Below, piece by piece: positions 7,233 to 14,281 of a stretch of DNA of 27,747 bases (position 1 is its first letter; every line of letters starts with the position of its first letter). The notes beneath the pieces are model-generated. The model ran no database searches. It had not been told where the DNA came from and was given only the letters and a program-made list of their open reading frames with translations. Origin of the DNA: an uncultured Oscillospiraceae bacterium (GTDB taxonomy: Bacteria; Bacillota; Clostridia; Oscillospirales; Oscillospiraceae). Where the stretch lies: contig CAJTWF010000002.1 of the NCBI GenBank assembly GCA_910579965.1, forward strand, positions 89,625 to 117,371. Direction: 5' to 3'. A program made the position numbers and the translations under genes.

Positions 7233-7625
7233 ATGACAAAGCAGGAATTGTGCCAGAAGGCGGTGGACATGCTGAAAATGGCCTACGTGCCCTACTCCCA
7301 CTTCCCCGTGGGCGCGGCCCTGGAGTGCGACGACGGCACGGTCTACACCGGCTGCAACATTGAGAACGCGGGCTACACCCCCACCAACTGCGCCGAGCGC
7401 ACCGCCGTGTTCAAGGCGGTCAGCGAGGGGCATCTGAAGTTCACCCGCATCGCTGTTGCCGCCACCACGGAGAGGTTCTGCGCCCCCTGCGGCGTATGCC
7501 GTCAGGTGCTCCAGGAGTTCGCCCCGGACCTGGAGGTTATCCTGGTCAACAGCAGGGGGGAGACCCTGGATCTGACCCTCCGGGAGCTGCTGCCCTACGG
7601 GTTTGACAACAGCTATCTGGGGTGA
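7233..7625 (+). CDS. cdd: Cytidine deaminase
   Basis: A 130-residue protein, the usual length of tetrameric Firmicute cytidine deaminases. It hydrolyses cytidine and deoxycytidine to uridine and deoxyuridine in pyrimidine salvage. Zinc-site motifs are CAE (NCAERTA, Cys53 and Glu55) and PCGVCRQ (85-91, Cys86 and Cys89), giving the three-Cys zinc site of this subclass. GCNIENAGYTPTNC is the substrate-binding stretch. AAAGGAG lies about 6 nt before the start. The 80 nt upstream contain a small GC hairpin at 7174-7189 without a T-run. It sits 38 nt before cbiC and ahead of the pyr genes, which suits a pyrimidine role. Confidence 0.95.
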   Translation: MTKQELCQKAVDMLKMAYVPYSHFPVGAALECDDGTVYTGCNIENAGYTPTNCAERTAVFKAVSEGHLKFTRIAVAATTERFCAPCGVCRQVLQEFAPDLEVILVNSRGETLDLTLRELLPYGFDNSYLG

Positions 7626-7663
7626 CCGGGGCGTGCAGTACGGAGAAACAGAGGAGGCGGGTT

Positions 7664-8287
7664 ATGCTGGAGAACGTCAGGCCCATGGATATTGAGAGGC
7701 GCAGCTTTGAGATCATCACGGAGCTGCTGGGGGACCGCCAGCCGGCGCCGGAGATCGCGCCGGTGGTCAAGAGGGTCATCCACACCACCGCAGATTTTGA
7801 CTACGCGGAGAATCTGGTCTTCTCCCCCGGCGCGGTGGAGCGGGGCATGGAGGCCCTCCGGGCCGGGTGCGATATTGTCACCGACACCCAGATGGCCAAA
7901 GCCGGCGTCAACAAGACCATTCTGGCCCGGCTGGGCGGCGAGGTCCACTGCTTCATCTCCGATCCCGACGTGGCCGGGGAGGCCAGGGACCGGGGCGTCA
8001 CCCGGGCGGCGGTGTCCATGGAGCGGGCGGCGGCCCTGGGGAAGCGGTGCGTCTTCGCCATTGGCAACGCCCCAACCGCCCTGCTGGCCCTGGCGGAGCT
8101 GATGGACCGTGGGGAGCTGGACCCGGCCCTGGTGATCGGCGTGCCGGTGGGGTTCGTCAACGTGGTGGAGAGCAAGGAGCGCATTCTCGCCTCCGCCGCG
8201 CCCCACATTGTGGCGAGAGGCCGCAAGGGCGGCAGCAACGTGGCCGCCGCCATCTGCAACGCCCTGCTCTATCAGATTGAGCGGTGA
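7664..8287 (+). CDS. cbiC: Precorrin-8X / cobalt-precorrin-8 methylmutase
   Basis: A 207-residue CbiC/CobH-family protein. It moves a methyl group from C-11 to C-12 of the corrin ring to give hydrogenobyrinate or cobyrinate, a late step of cobalamin ring synthesis. The active-site histidine lies in RVIHTTADFDY (His40); TDTQMAKAGVN (about 72-82), IGNAPTALL (127-135) and GVPVGFVNVVESKE are family hallmarks. The start at 7664 is preceded by GAGGAGG at 7651-7657. No other cobalamin gene is present; it lies between cdd and pyrC, so the rest of the pathway must be elsewhere in the genome if the gene is functional. Nothing suggests decay. Confidence 0.92.
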   Translation: MLENVRPMDIERRSFEIITELLGDRQPAPEIAPVVKRVIHTTADFDYAENLVFSPGAVERGMEALRAGCDIVTDTQMAKAGVNKTILARLGGEVHCFISDPDVAGEARDRGVTRAAVSMERAAALGKRCVFAIGNAPTALLALAELMDRGELDPALVIGVPVGFVNVVESKERILASAAPHIVARGRKGGSNVAAAICNALLYQIER

Positions 8288-8336
8288 GCGGTCTGCATGG
8301 CAATTTCCGTTAAACAGGCTCTAACAAAAAACAATC

Positions 8337-8365
8337 TTGACATTTCCTCTCCCGGCCTGTATAAT
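8337..8365 (+). promoter_or_regulatory. Consensus promoter of the pyrC-pyrK-pyrD-pyrF operon
   Basis: A perfect TTGACA (8337-8342), a 17-nt spacer and a perfect TATAAT (8360-8365). The start is expected near 8372. The ~45-nt leader has a small GGCC...GGCC hairpin (about 8392-8407) and AAAGGAG at 8405-8411. I see no PyrR-binding loop or long attenuator, so regulation is probably not classical PyrR attenuation at this site. Confidence 0.9.
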
Positions 8366-8416
8366 AAAACGAATAACGCCCGCAGGGCCGGTCTACAGGC
8401 CGGGAAAGGAGCGCAT

Positions 8417-9682
8417 GTGGTTATCCTCAAAAATGCCATGCTGTTTGCGGACGGGCAGTTCCGCCCGGTTGACATTTCCGTTTCCAACGGACGCATCGCC
8501 GCTGCTGCGGGGGAGATTCCCTCCCTCCCCGGCGCTGTTTCCATTGATCTATCCCATTTTGCCGTATTTCCCGGTTTCGTAGATGTACACGTCCATCTGC
8601 GGGAGCCGGGATTTTCTTATAAGGAGACCATCCGCACCGGCGCCCTGGCCGCCGCCCGGGGGGGCTATACCCAGGTGTGCAGCATGCCCAATCTGGACCC
8701 GGTGCCCGATGACCTGGACAGCCTGCAAATCCAGCTGGACGCCATCGCCCGGGACGCTGTGGTGGCCGTCCGCCCTTACGGGGCCATCACCCGGGGGGAG
8801 CGGGGGGAGACCCTGGCGGACATGGCGGCTATGGCCCCCTATGTGGCCGGCTTCTCCGACGACGGGCGGGGAGTCCAGAGCCGGGAGATGATGGCCGCCG
8901 CCATGACCGAGGCCAGGCGGCTGGGGAAGATCATCGCCGCCCACTGCGAGGACAACAGCCTGCTCCGCGGCGGCTATATCCACGACGGGGCCTACGCCCG
9001 GGCCAACGGCCACCGGGGCATCTGCTCCGAGAGCGAGTGGGGGCAGATCGCCCGGGATCTGGCCCTGGCGGAGGAGACCGGCTGCGCCTACCATGTCTGC
9101 CACATCTCCACCAGGGAGAGCGTGGACCTCATCCGCAGGGCCAAGGAGCGGGGGGTGGACGTGACATGTGAGACCGCGCCCCACTACCTGCTCCTCTCCG
9201 ACAAAGATTTGCAGGAGGACGGCCGCTTCAAGATGAATCCCCCCCTCCGGGGGGAGGAGGACCGGGCGGCGCTGCTGGAGGGCCTGCTGGACGGGACCAT
9301 CGACATGATCGCCACCGATCACGCCCCCCACACCCGGGAGGAGAAGGGGAGAGGTCTGGAGAAGAGCCTCATGGGCGTGGTGGGGCTGGAGACCGCCTTT
9401 GCCGCCCTGTACACCCATCTGGTGCGGCCTGGCCTCGTGCCCCTGGCCCGGCTGGTGGAGCTCCTCCACGACGGGCCGGCCCGTCGCTTCGGCCTGGGCT
9501 CCCCCCTGGCCGTAGGGGAGCCGGCGGACCTGACGGTATTTGACCTGGAGACGGCTTGGACCGTGGACCCGGAGAACTTCCAGTCCATGGGCCGGGCAAC
9601 CCCCTTCGCGGGCATGGAGCTGTACGGCGTGTGCAGGCTGACCATGGCCGGAGGGGAGATCGTGTGGCGGGAGGGCCTGTGA
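8417..9682 (+). CDS. pyrC: Dihydroorotase
   Basis: A 421-residue class I dihydroorotase that cyclises carbamoyl aspartate to dihydroorotate. Metal motifs are DVHVHLREPG (His58 and His60), AHCED (His176), CHIS (His229) and the catalytic Asp in TDHAPH (Asp301). The start is GTG 8417, with AAAGGAG 5 nt upstream. The only nearby ATG (8415) overlaps this GTG but is in another frame, where it would give a ~55-codon peptide. From GTG 8417 the length fits the family (about 425). It is the first gene of the operon; its TGA shares a base with the pyrK ATG. Confidence 0.95.
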   Translation: MVILKNAMLFADGQFRPVDISVSNGRIAAAAGEIPSLPGAVSIDLSHFAVFPGFVDVHVHLREPGFSYKETIRTGALAAARGGYTQVCSMPNLDPVPDDLDSLQIQLDAIARDAVVAVRPYGAITRGERGETLADMAAMAPYVAGFSDDGRGVQSREMMAAAMTEARRLGKIIAAHCEDNSLLRGGYIHDGAYARANGHRGICSESEWGQIARDLALAEETGCAYHVCHISTRESVDLIRRAKERGVDVTCETAPHYLLLSDKDLQEDGRFKMNPPLRGEEDRAALLEGLLDGTIDMIATDHAPHTREEKGRGLEKSLMGVVGLETAFAALYTHLVRPGLVPLARLVELLHDGPARRFGLGSPLAVGEPADLTVFDLETAWTVDPENFQSMGRATPFAGMELYGVCRLTMAGGEIVWREGL

Positions 9683-10410
9683 TGAGAGAGGTACTCTATA
9701 CGATTACATACAACCGCCCCCTGACGGCGGATGTGTGGGAGATGCGGCTGGCGGGAAACACCGGGGCCATCACCGCGCCGGGACAATTTATCAACCTCCG
9801 GCTGGAGGGACTGTTCCTGCGCCGCCCTATCTCCGTGTACCACTGGGACCAGGAGAGCCTGACCATCATCTACAAGGTGGTTGGCCGGGGCACGGAGGCA
9901 CTGGCCGCCATGGGACCGGGGCAGAAATTGGACGCGCTGTGCGGCCTGGGCAACGGCTTTGACGTGTCCAAGTGCGGCCGGCGGACCCTCCTCATCGGCG
10001 GCGGCGTGGGGGTCCCGCCCCTGTACGGGCTGGCCAGGGCCCTGCTGGCCGCCGGGAAGAAGCCGGCGGTGCTGCTGGGCTTCAACACCAAAAGCGAGGT
10101 ATTCTGCGAGAAGGCCTTCGCCGCCCTGGGGGTGGAGACCGTCGTGACCACCGTGGACGGCAGCTATGGGCGAAAGGGGTTCGTCACCGCCGCCCTGCCG
10201 GAGGAGTACGACTACTTCTGCGCCTGCGGTCCCCTGCCCATGCTCCGGGCGGTGTACGACGCGACGGCCACCTCCGGCCTCCTCAGCTTTGAGGAGCGGA
10301 TGGGCTGCGGCTTCGGGGCCTGCATGGGCTGCACCTGCAAAACCAAGTACGGCAATAAGCGCATCTGCAAGGACGGACCGGTGCTGGAAAAGGAGGAGAT
10401 CATATGGTAG
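9682..10410 (+). CDS. pyrK: Dihydroorotate dehydrogenase electron-transfer subunit
   Basis: A 242-residue FAD/[2Fe-2S] subunit of class 1B dihydroorotate dehydrogenase. RRPIS (48-52) is the flavin-binding motif, and LLIGGGVGVPPLYGLA (103-118) binds the nucleotide part. The C-terminal cluster ligands are Cys209, Cys214, Cys217 and Cys229, in C-x4-C-x2-C-x11-C spacing. The protein passes electrons from dihydroorotate (via PyrD FMN) to NAD+. The start ATG overlaps the pyrC stop by one base, and the end overlaps pyrD by 7 nt, indicating translational coupling with its partner subunit. Confidence 0.96.
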   Translation: MREVLYTITYNRPLTADVWEMRLAGNTGAITAPGQFINLRLEGLFLRRPISVYHWDQESLTIIYKVVGRGTEALAAMGPGQKLDALCGLGNGFDVSKCGRRTLLIGGGVGVPPLYGLARALLAAGKKPAVLLGFNTKSEVFCEKAFAALGVETVVTTVDGSYGRKGFVTAALPEEYDYFCACGPLPMLRAVYDATATSGLLSFEERMGCGFGACMGCTCKTKYGNKRICKDGPVLEKEEIIW

Positions 10411-11321
10411 ACACCCGCGTGACGCTCTCCGGCATAGAGCTGGAGAACCCTGTCATCCCCGCCAGCGGAACCTTCGGGTACGGCCAGGAGTTTGCGGAGC
10501 TCTACGACATCAACTGCCTGGGGACCTTCTCCTTCAAGGGCACCACCAGGGAGCCCCGGTTCGGCAACCCCACCCCCCGCATCGCCGAGACCGGCGGGGG
10601 GATGCTCAACGCGGTGGGTCTGCAAAACCCCGGTGTGGACCAGGTGATTGCCCAGGAGCTGCCCCGGCTGCGGCAGGTGTTCCGCAAGCCGGTGATGGCC
10701 AACGTCAGCGGCTTCTCGGTGGAGGACTACGCCCAGACCTGCGCCCTGCTGGACCGGGAGGAGCAGGTGGGGTGGCTGGAGGTGAACATCTCCTGCCCCA
10801 ACGTCCACGGCGGCGGCATGGCCTTCGGGGCCAGCCCTGCGGCGGCGGCCCAGGTGACCAGGGCGGTGAAGGCGGTGACGGAAAAGCCGGTTTACATGAA
10901 GCTGAGCCCCAACGTGACCGACATCGCCGCCGTGGCCAGGGCCTGCGAGGAGGCGGGGGCCGACGGGGTGAGCCTCATCAACACCCTGCTGGGCATGCGG
11001 CTGGATCTGAGGCGGCGGAAGCCCCTGCTGGCCAACGGCACAGGGGGCCTGTCCGGGCCGGCGGTGTTCCCGGTGGCGGTGCGGATGGTGTATCAGGTCT
11101 ACGAGGCGGTGTCCATCCCCATTATCGGCATGGGCGGGGTCAGCTCGGCGGAGGACGTGATCGAGATGATGCTGGCGGGCGCGTCCGCAGTGGAGGTGGG
11201 GGCGGCCAATCTGGTGAACCCCTTCGCCTGCCGGGATATCATCCGGGACCTGTCGGGGGCAATGGAAAAATATGGAATACAAAGTTTGAAGGAAATCATA
11301 GGAGGAGCACACCATGGGTAA
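10404..11321 (+). CDS. pyrD: Dihydroorotate dehydrogenase, class 1B catalytic subunit
   Basis: A 305-residue FMN-dependent TIM-barrel enzyme that oxidises dihydroorotate to orotate. Features are NPVIPASGTFGYG near the N-terminus, Lys45 in FSFKGTT, the catalytic cysteine in VNISCPNVHGGG (Cys131; Cys rather than Ser marks class 1), LSPNVTD, and the phosphate-binding IIGMGGVSSAEDVIEMMLAGAS. It pairs with PyrK, whose gene overlaps it upstream, so NAD+ is the acceptor. GGAGG stands before the start, inside pyrK. The end overlaps pyrF by 8 nt. Confidence 0.96.
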   Translation: MVDTRVTLSGIELENPVIPASGTFGYGQEFAELYDINCLGTFSFKGTTREPRFGNPTPRIAETGGGMLNAVGLQNPGVDQVIAQELPRLRQVFRKPVMANVSGFSVEDYAQTCALLDREEQVGWLEVNISCPNVHGGGMAFGASPAAAAQVTRAVKAVTEKPVYMKLSPNVTDIAAVARACEEAGADGVSLINTLLGMRLDLRRRKPLLANGTGGLSGPAVFPVAVRMVYQVYEAVSIPIIGMGGVSSAEDVIEMMLAGASAVEVGAANLVNPFACRDIIRDLSGAMEKYGIQSLKEIIGGAHHG

Positions 11322-12015
11322 GGACGTGATTATCGCGCTGGACTTCGACAGCAGGGAGCGGACCCTGGCCTTTCTGGACCAGTTCACCCAGGAGAAGCCC
11401 TTTGTCAAGATCGGCATGGAGCTCTACTACGCCGAGGGCCCGGCCATTGTCCGGGAGATCAAGGCCCGGGGCCACAAGATCTTTCTGGATCTGAAGCTCC
11501 ACGACATACCGAACACGGTGAAAAAGGCCATGGCGGTGCTCTCCGGGCTGGACATCGACATGCTCAACCTCCACGCCGCCGGCACCAAGGCCATGATGGA
11601 GGCTGCCCTGGAGGGGGTGACCCGGCCTGACGGGTCCCGGCCCCTGCTGATCGCCGTGACCCAGCTGACCTCCACCAGCCAGGAGCGGATGGAGGAGGAC
11701 CTGCTCATTGAGCGGCCTCTGGATGAGGTGGTGATGCACTACGCCCGGCGGGCCGCCCAGGCGGGACTGGCCGGTGTGGTCTGCTCCCCCCTGGAGGCGG
11801 GGAAGGTCCACGAGGCCTGCGGACAGGAGTTTGTCACCGTGACCCCCGGGGTGCGGTTCGCGGACGGGGACGTGGGGGATCAGGTGCGGGTGACCACCCC
11901 GGCCCGGGCCAGAGAGCTGGGCAGCGACTACATCGTGGTGGGCCGGCCCATCACCCAGGCGGAGGACCCTGTGGCGGCCTACCGGCGGTGCGCGGCGGAG
12001 TTCGTGGGTAAGTAA
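11314..12015 (+). CDS. pyrF: Orotidine 5'-phosphate decarboxylase
   Basis: A 233-residue enzyme converting OMP to UMP, the last step of the pathway. The catalytic Asp-Lys-Asp set is in FLDLKLHDIPNT (Asp59, Lys61, Asp64), with VIIALDFDS at the N-terminus and the phosphate-gripping DYIVVGRPIT at the C-terminus. Length and motifs fit the short bacterial group. GGAGGAGC precedes the ATG. It is the last gene of this pyr block; the first composite repeat begins 2 nt after its stop codon. Confidence 0.96.
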   Translation: MGKDVIIALDFDSRERTLAFLDQFTQEKPFVKIGMELYYAEGPAIVREIKARGHKIFLDLKLHDIPNTVKKAMAVLSGLDIDMLNLHAAGTKAMMEAALEGVTRPDGSRPLLIAVTQLTSTSQERMEEDLLIERPLDEVVMHYARRAAQAGLAGVVCSPLEAGKVHEACGQEFVTVTPGVRFADGDVGDQVRVTTPARARELGSDYIVVGRPITQAEDPVAAYRRCAAEFVGK

Positions 12016-12017
12016 TC

Positions 12018-12147
12018 ATTCTTTTTCTTGAAAGAAAAAGAATCAAAAAGAACTTTAGAGACCCTGCGGGTCATTCTATCGACACAGTGGGATAAAAAGT
12101 TTTTCTTTTGCTTCTTTTCTTTGTTCACAAAGAAAAGAAGAGAAAAA
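12018..12147. repeat. Composite AT-rich hairpin repeat, copy 1
   Basis: An intergenic element with three nested inverted repeats. The first has 12-bp arms 12018-12029 and 12032-12043 (ATTCTTTTTCTT and its complement). It is followed by CAAAAAGAACTTTAGAG to 12060, a GACCC/GGGTC hairpin at 12060-12072, and a perfect 14-bp-arm palindrome with arms 12111-12124 and 12127-12140 (CTTCTTTTCTTTGT). The block 12018-12060 recurs at 21121-21166 with only one extra base in each homopolymer. The A/T composition contrasts sharply with the GC-rich genes. None of the stems ends in a T-run typical of a terminator. Confidence 0.85.
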
Positions 12148-12174
12148 ATATAAAATATTTGGGATATTGGAACT

Positions 12175-12819
12175 ATGTGGAACACAATACTGTTTGACCT
12201 GGACGGCACCCTCACCGATTCCCAGGAGGGAATCATCAACTCCATCATTTGCGCCCTGGAACACTTCGGCATCCATGAGGAGCGGGCCAGCCTGCTGGAG
12301 TTCGTGGGCCCGCCCCTGGACGAGTCCTTCCGGCTCCGCTACCAGTTCAGCGAGGAGCAGATTGCCGTGGGCATTGAGACATTCCGGGAGTACTTCAACC
12401 GGCGGGGCTGGCTGGAGAACGCCCCCTACCCCGGCGCGGCGGAGCTCCTGGCGGAGCTGCGGGGGGCGGGGAAGCGGCTGCTGGTGGCTACGTCCAAGCC
12501 GGAGAATATGGCCGTGCGGGTGCTGGAGCACTTCGGGCTGGCGCAGTACTTTGACCGTATCTGCGGCGCGCCCCCGGACAACCAGGAGGGGGCCAGAAAA
12601 GTCTGCGTCGTCCGCGCCGCCCTCCGCTGGGCGGGGATTGAGGACCTGTCCTCCGCGGTGATGGTGGGGGACCGCCGGCACGACATTGAGGGAGCCCGGG
12701 AGGCGGGCTTGCAGGCCGTGGGCGTGCTGTACGGCTACGGCAGCCGGGAGGAGCTGGAAAAGGCCGGCGCGGCGTACATCGCCGCCGATATGGACGAGCT
12801 GCGGGGCGTGCTGCTGTAG
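12175..12819 (+). CDS. HAD-superfamily hydrolase (phosphoglycolate phosphatase-like)
   Basis: A 214-residue HAD subfamily IA phosphatase. Motif I is FDLDGTLTDS (nucleophile Asp8, acid Asp10), motif II is LVATSKPE (Ser and Lys near 105-108), and motif IV is VMVGDRRHDIEGA (Asp near 166). A helical cap lies at ~15-80. These proteins dephosphorylate small phosphosugars or nucleotides; the phosphoglycolate phosphatase label is by similarity only, and a 5'-nucleotidase role would also fit the pyr setting. No clear ribosome binding site precedes the ATG (only TTGGAAC), and the AT-rich end of the composite repeat lies just upstream. Its stop codon directly abuts the stop of the convergent minus-strand gene. 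Confidence 0.88.
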   Translation: MWNTILFDLDGTLTDSQEGIINSIICALEHFGIHEERASLLEFVGPPLDESFRLRYQFSEEQIAVGIETFREYFNRRGWLENAPYPGAAELLAELRGAGKRLLVATSKPENMAVRVLEHFGLAQYFDRICGAPPDNQEGARKVCVVRAALRWAGIEDLSSAVMVGDRRHDIEGAREAGLQAVGVLYGYGSREELEKAGAAYIAADMDELRGVLL

Positions 12820-13068
12820 TCACTCCCCGGAACGGACCTCGCCCAGCCCCTCCAGGGTCAGCTGCATCCCCAGCCGAAACCCCTGGGTAAAGCTGTCCAG
12901 CTGGTTGGTTCGCTGCATCTCCGATGCGGCGGTCCAGATCCGGTACAAATCCTGATCGTTCAGCTGGTTCTGTACGATGGCATCCACTTCAGCCATGGCC
13001 TTTGCCTCCGCCTCCGATTGGACGGTGGATTCCAGGGCGGAAAATAGGGTTTCGATGATTTGGGTCAT
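12820..13068 (-). CDS. Small helical protein, DUF6809-like
   Basis: An 82-residue soluble, acidic, predicted all-helical protein (MTQIIETLFSALESTV..., ending in SFTQGFRLGMQLTLEGL). The C-terminal GFRLGMQL pattern resembles the small Firmicute family DUF6809; that match is from memory and not certain. No catalytic motif is visible. Start support: AAGGAG lies 8 nt upstream on the minus strand, and a TTGACT-N17-TATAAT promoter precedes it. It is divergent from an XRE regulator, which probably controls it. The stop codon touches that of the HAD gene with no intergenic base. Function is unknown. Confidence 0.7.
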   Translation of the reverse strand: MTQIIETLFSALESTVQSEAEAKAMAEVDAIVQNQLNDQDLYRIWTAASEMQRTNQLDSFTQGFRLGMQLTLEGLGEVRSGE

Positions 13069-13086
13069 AATAATGCTCCTTATAGT

Positions 13087-13138
13087 TTGGTTAATTAAAC
13101 TCCCTTTCTATTATAGCGAATTAAACTCTCTAAGTCAA
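13087..13138. promoter_or_regulatory. Overlapping divergent promoters with repeated operator
   Basis: Minus strand: -35 TTGACT (13133-13138), 17-nt spacer, -10 TATAAT (13110-13115) for the DUF6809-like gene. Plus strand: TTGGTT (13087-13092), 16-nt spacer, TATTAT (13109-13114) for the XRE gene. The two -10 boxes almost coincide, so the promoters should exclude one another. The 10-mer AATTAAACTC occurs twice, at 13093-13102 and 13119-13128, and is a likely operator for the XRE protein. Confidence 0.7.
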
Positions 13139-13155
13139 TATATTTTGGAGGAATT

Positions 13156-13377
13156 ATGGCGGACTTTTCAGAAAGAATAAAGCAGTTACGCGCGGAACAT
13201 GGGCTAACCCAAGATGCGGTAGGAAAAATTATTGGTGTAAAGCGGTATTCCGTGTACACATATGAAAAGGGTCTCAACTATCCAGAGGTGCGGGGCCTCA
13301 TTATACTGGCGGATTATTTCAAGGTTTCTATAGACTATTTGGTAGGCCGCACAGACAACCCGGAGATCAACCGGTAA
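13156..13377 (+). CDS. XRE-family small helix-turn-helix regulator
   Basis: A 73-residue Cro/CI-type DNA-binding protein. The HTH spans about residues 17-37 (LTQDAVGKIIGVKRYSVYTYEKG), followed by the dimer-side helices and the common clostridial ending DYLVGRTDNPE. There is no sensor domain. TTGGAGGAATT precedes the ATG. It is divergent from the DUF6809-like gene, with a repeated 10-mer between them, pointing to autoregulation and control of that gene. Its last codons (ATC AAC CGG TAA) lie in a sequence that recurs just upstream of pyrE. Confidence 0.9.
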   Translation: MADFSERIKQLRAEHGLTQDAVGKIIGVKRYSVYTYEKGLNYPEVRGLIILADYFKVSIDYLVGRTDNPEINR

Positions 13378-13612
13378 AAAGCGGAATGTAAGGATTTTCT
13401 GAAACCTAATGTAGGGGCGAGCATTGCTCGCCCGCGGGTAACGAAAACCGCCGCGTTTCCAACTGCCGAACCGCCCGCTGAAACCATCGCCCCCCTCTGG
13501 AGGTGGGCGGGGGCTTGCGGGCGAGCAATGCTCGCCCCTACACCTGCATACCGAGAGAACCGTTCCCACATCCCGCTCTGGCAAAAGGGGGGCCGGAAAT
13601 CAACCGGTAAAA
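13360..13612. repeat. Pair of 20-bp direct repeats around the region between the XRE gene and pyrE
   Basis: Positions 13360-13379 and 13593-13612 match at 19 of 20 bases and share ATCAACCGGTAAAA. The left copy covers the XRE stop codon; the right copy lies 20 nt before the pyrE start. They enclose 213 bp that include the REP-like doublet. Confidence 0.8.
13410..13542. repeat. REP-like inverted doublet (MITE-like, 133 bp)
   Basis: Perfect 26-bp inverted arms at 13410-13435 and 13517-13542 (outer end TGTAGGGGCGAGC) are separated by 81 nt. Each arm is itself a hairpin, GGGCGAGC-ATT-GCTCGCCC. The interior is GC-rich, with a further GCCCCC/GGGGGC pairing, and codes for nothing visible. A related single unit is at 22584-22616. 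The layout fits a non-autonomous REP/BIME or MITE element; no transposase is present in the window. Confidence 0.85.
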
Positions 13613-13632
13613 TTTATGTAAAGGAGTACTTT

Positions 13633-14280
13633 ATGGAAAATATCTCACAGACCATTGCACAGGACCTGCTCAAAATCCGGGCCGTGTTCTTCCGGCCCGA
13701 GGAGCCCTTCACCTGGGCCAGCGGCATCAAGAGCCCCGTGTACTGCGACAACCGGCTCACCCTCACCGCCCCCGAGGTCCGCTGTCACGTGGAGAACGCT
13801 TTGGCCGAGACCATCCGCCGGGAGTACCCGGACGCGGAGGTCCTCATGGGCACCTCCACCGCCGGCATCGCCCACGCCGCCATCACCGCCCACATCCTGG
13901 GCCTGCCCATGGGCTACGTCCGCTCCGGCAGCAAGGACCATGGCCGCCAGAACCAGATCGAGGGAAAGCTGGAGCCCGGCGAGAAGGTGGTGGTGGTGGA
14001 GGATCTGATCTCCACCGGCGGCAGCGTCATCGAGGTGGTGAACGTCCTGCGCGAGGCCGGGGCGGAGGTGCTGGGCGTCGTCAGTATCTTCACCTACGGC
14101 ATGAAAAAGGGCCTGGAGCGCCTGGCCGCCGCCGGTGTGCGCAATGTCAGCCTGACCGATTTTGACGTGATCGCCCAGGCGGCCGCCCAGCAGAGCTACA
14201 TCCGCCCCGAGGACGTGGCCCGGCTGCTGGCCTTCCGGGACAACCCGTCGGACGAGAGCTGGATGAAGGGAGGAAGGTAG
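13633..14280 (+). CDS. pyrE: Orotate phosphoribosyltransferase
   Basis: A 215-residue enzyme that joins orotate to PRPP to form OMP. The PRPP signature VVVVEDLISTGGS is at 119-131, and the catalytic flexible loop is RSGSKDHGRQNQIEG (about 97-111). TWASGIKSPVYCDNR is the N-terminal orotate-site stretch. The start at 13633 has AAGGAG at 13621-13626; upstream in-frame codons run into the REP-like element and are rejected. No clear promoter lies in the 90 nt between that element and the start, so transcription may come through from the XRE promoter. One base separates it from pyrB. Confidence 0.95.
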   Translation: MENISQTIAQDLLKIRAVFFRPEEPFTWASGIKSPVYCDNRLTLTAPEVRCHVENALAETIRREYPDAEVLMGTSTAGIAHAAITAHILGLPMGYVRSGSKDHGRQNQIEGKLEPGEKVVVVEDLISTGGSVIEVVNVLREAGAEVLGVVSIFTYGMKKGLERLAAAGVRNVSLTDFDVIAQAAAQQSYIRPEDVARLLAFRDNPSDESWMKGGR

Positions 14281-14281
14281 G

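Noticed and set aside
8366..8416. PyrR-dependent attenuator in the pyrC leader
   Set aside because: The leader is only ~45 nt, with one small hairpin and no recognisable PyrR loop or terminator/antiterminator pair.
12018..12043. Intrinsic terminator of pyrF
   Set aside because: The stem is perfect but almost entirely A-T and is followed by CAAAAAG rather than a T-run; it is better described as part of the dispersed repeat.
12820..13377. Toxin-antitoxin interpretation of the DUF6809-like/XRE pair
   Set aside because: The genes are divergent rather than co-transcribed and the small protein shows no toxin motif; a simple regulator-target pair is enough.
13410..13542. CRISPR fragment
   Set aside because: There are only two units, in inverted orientation and with a long GC-rich interval; it fits a REP/MITE element.
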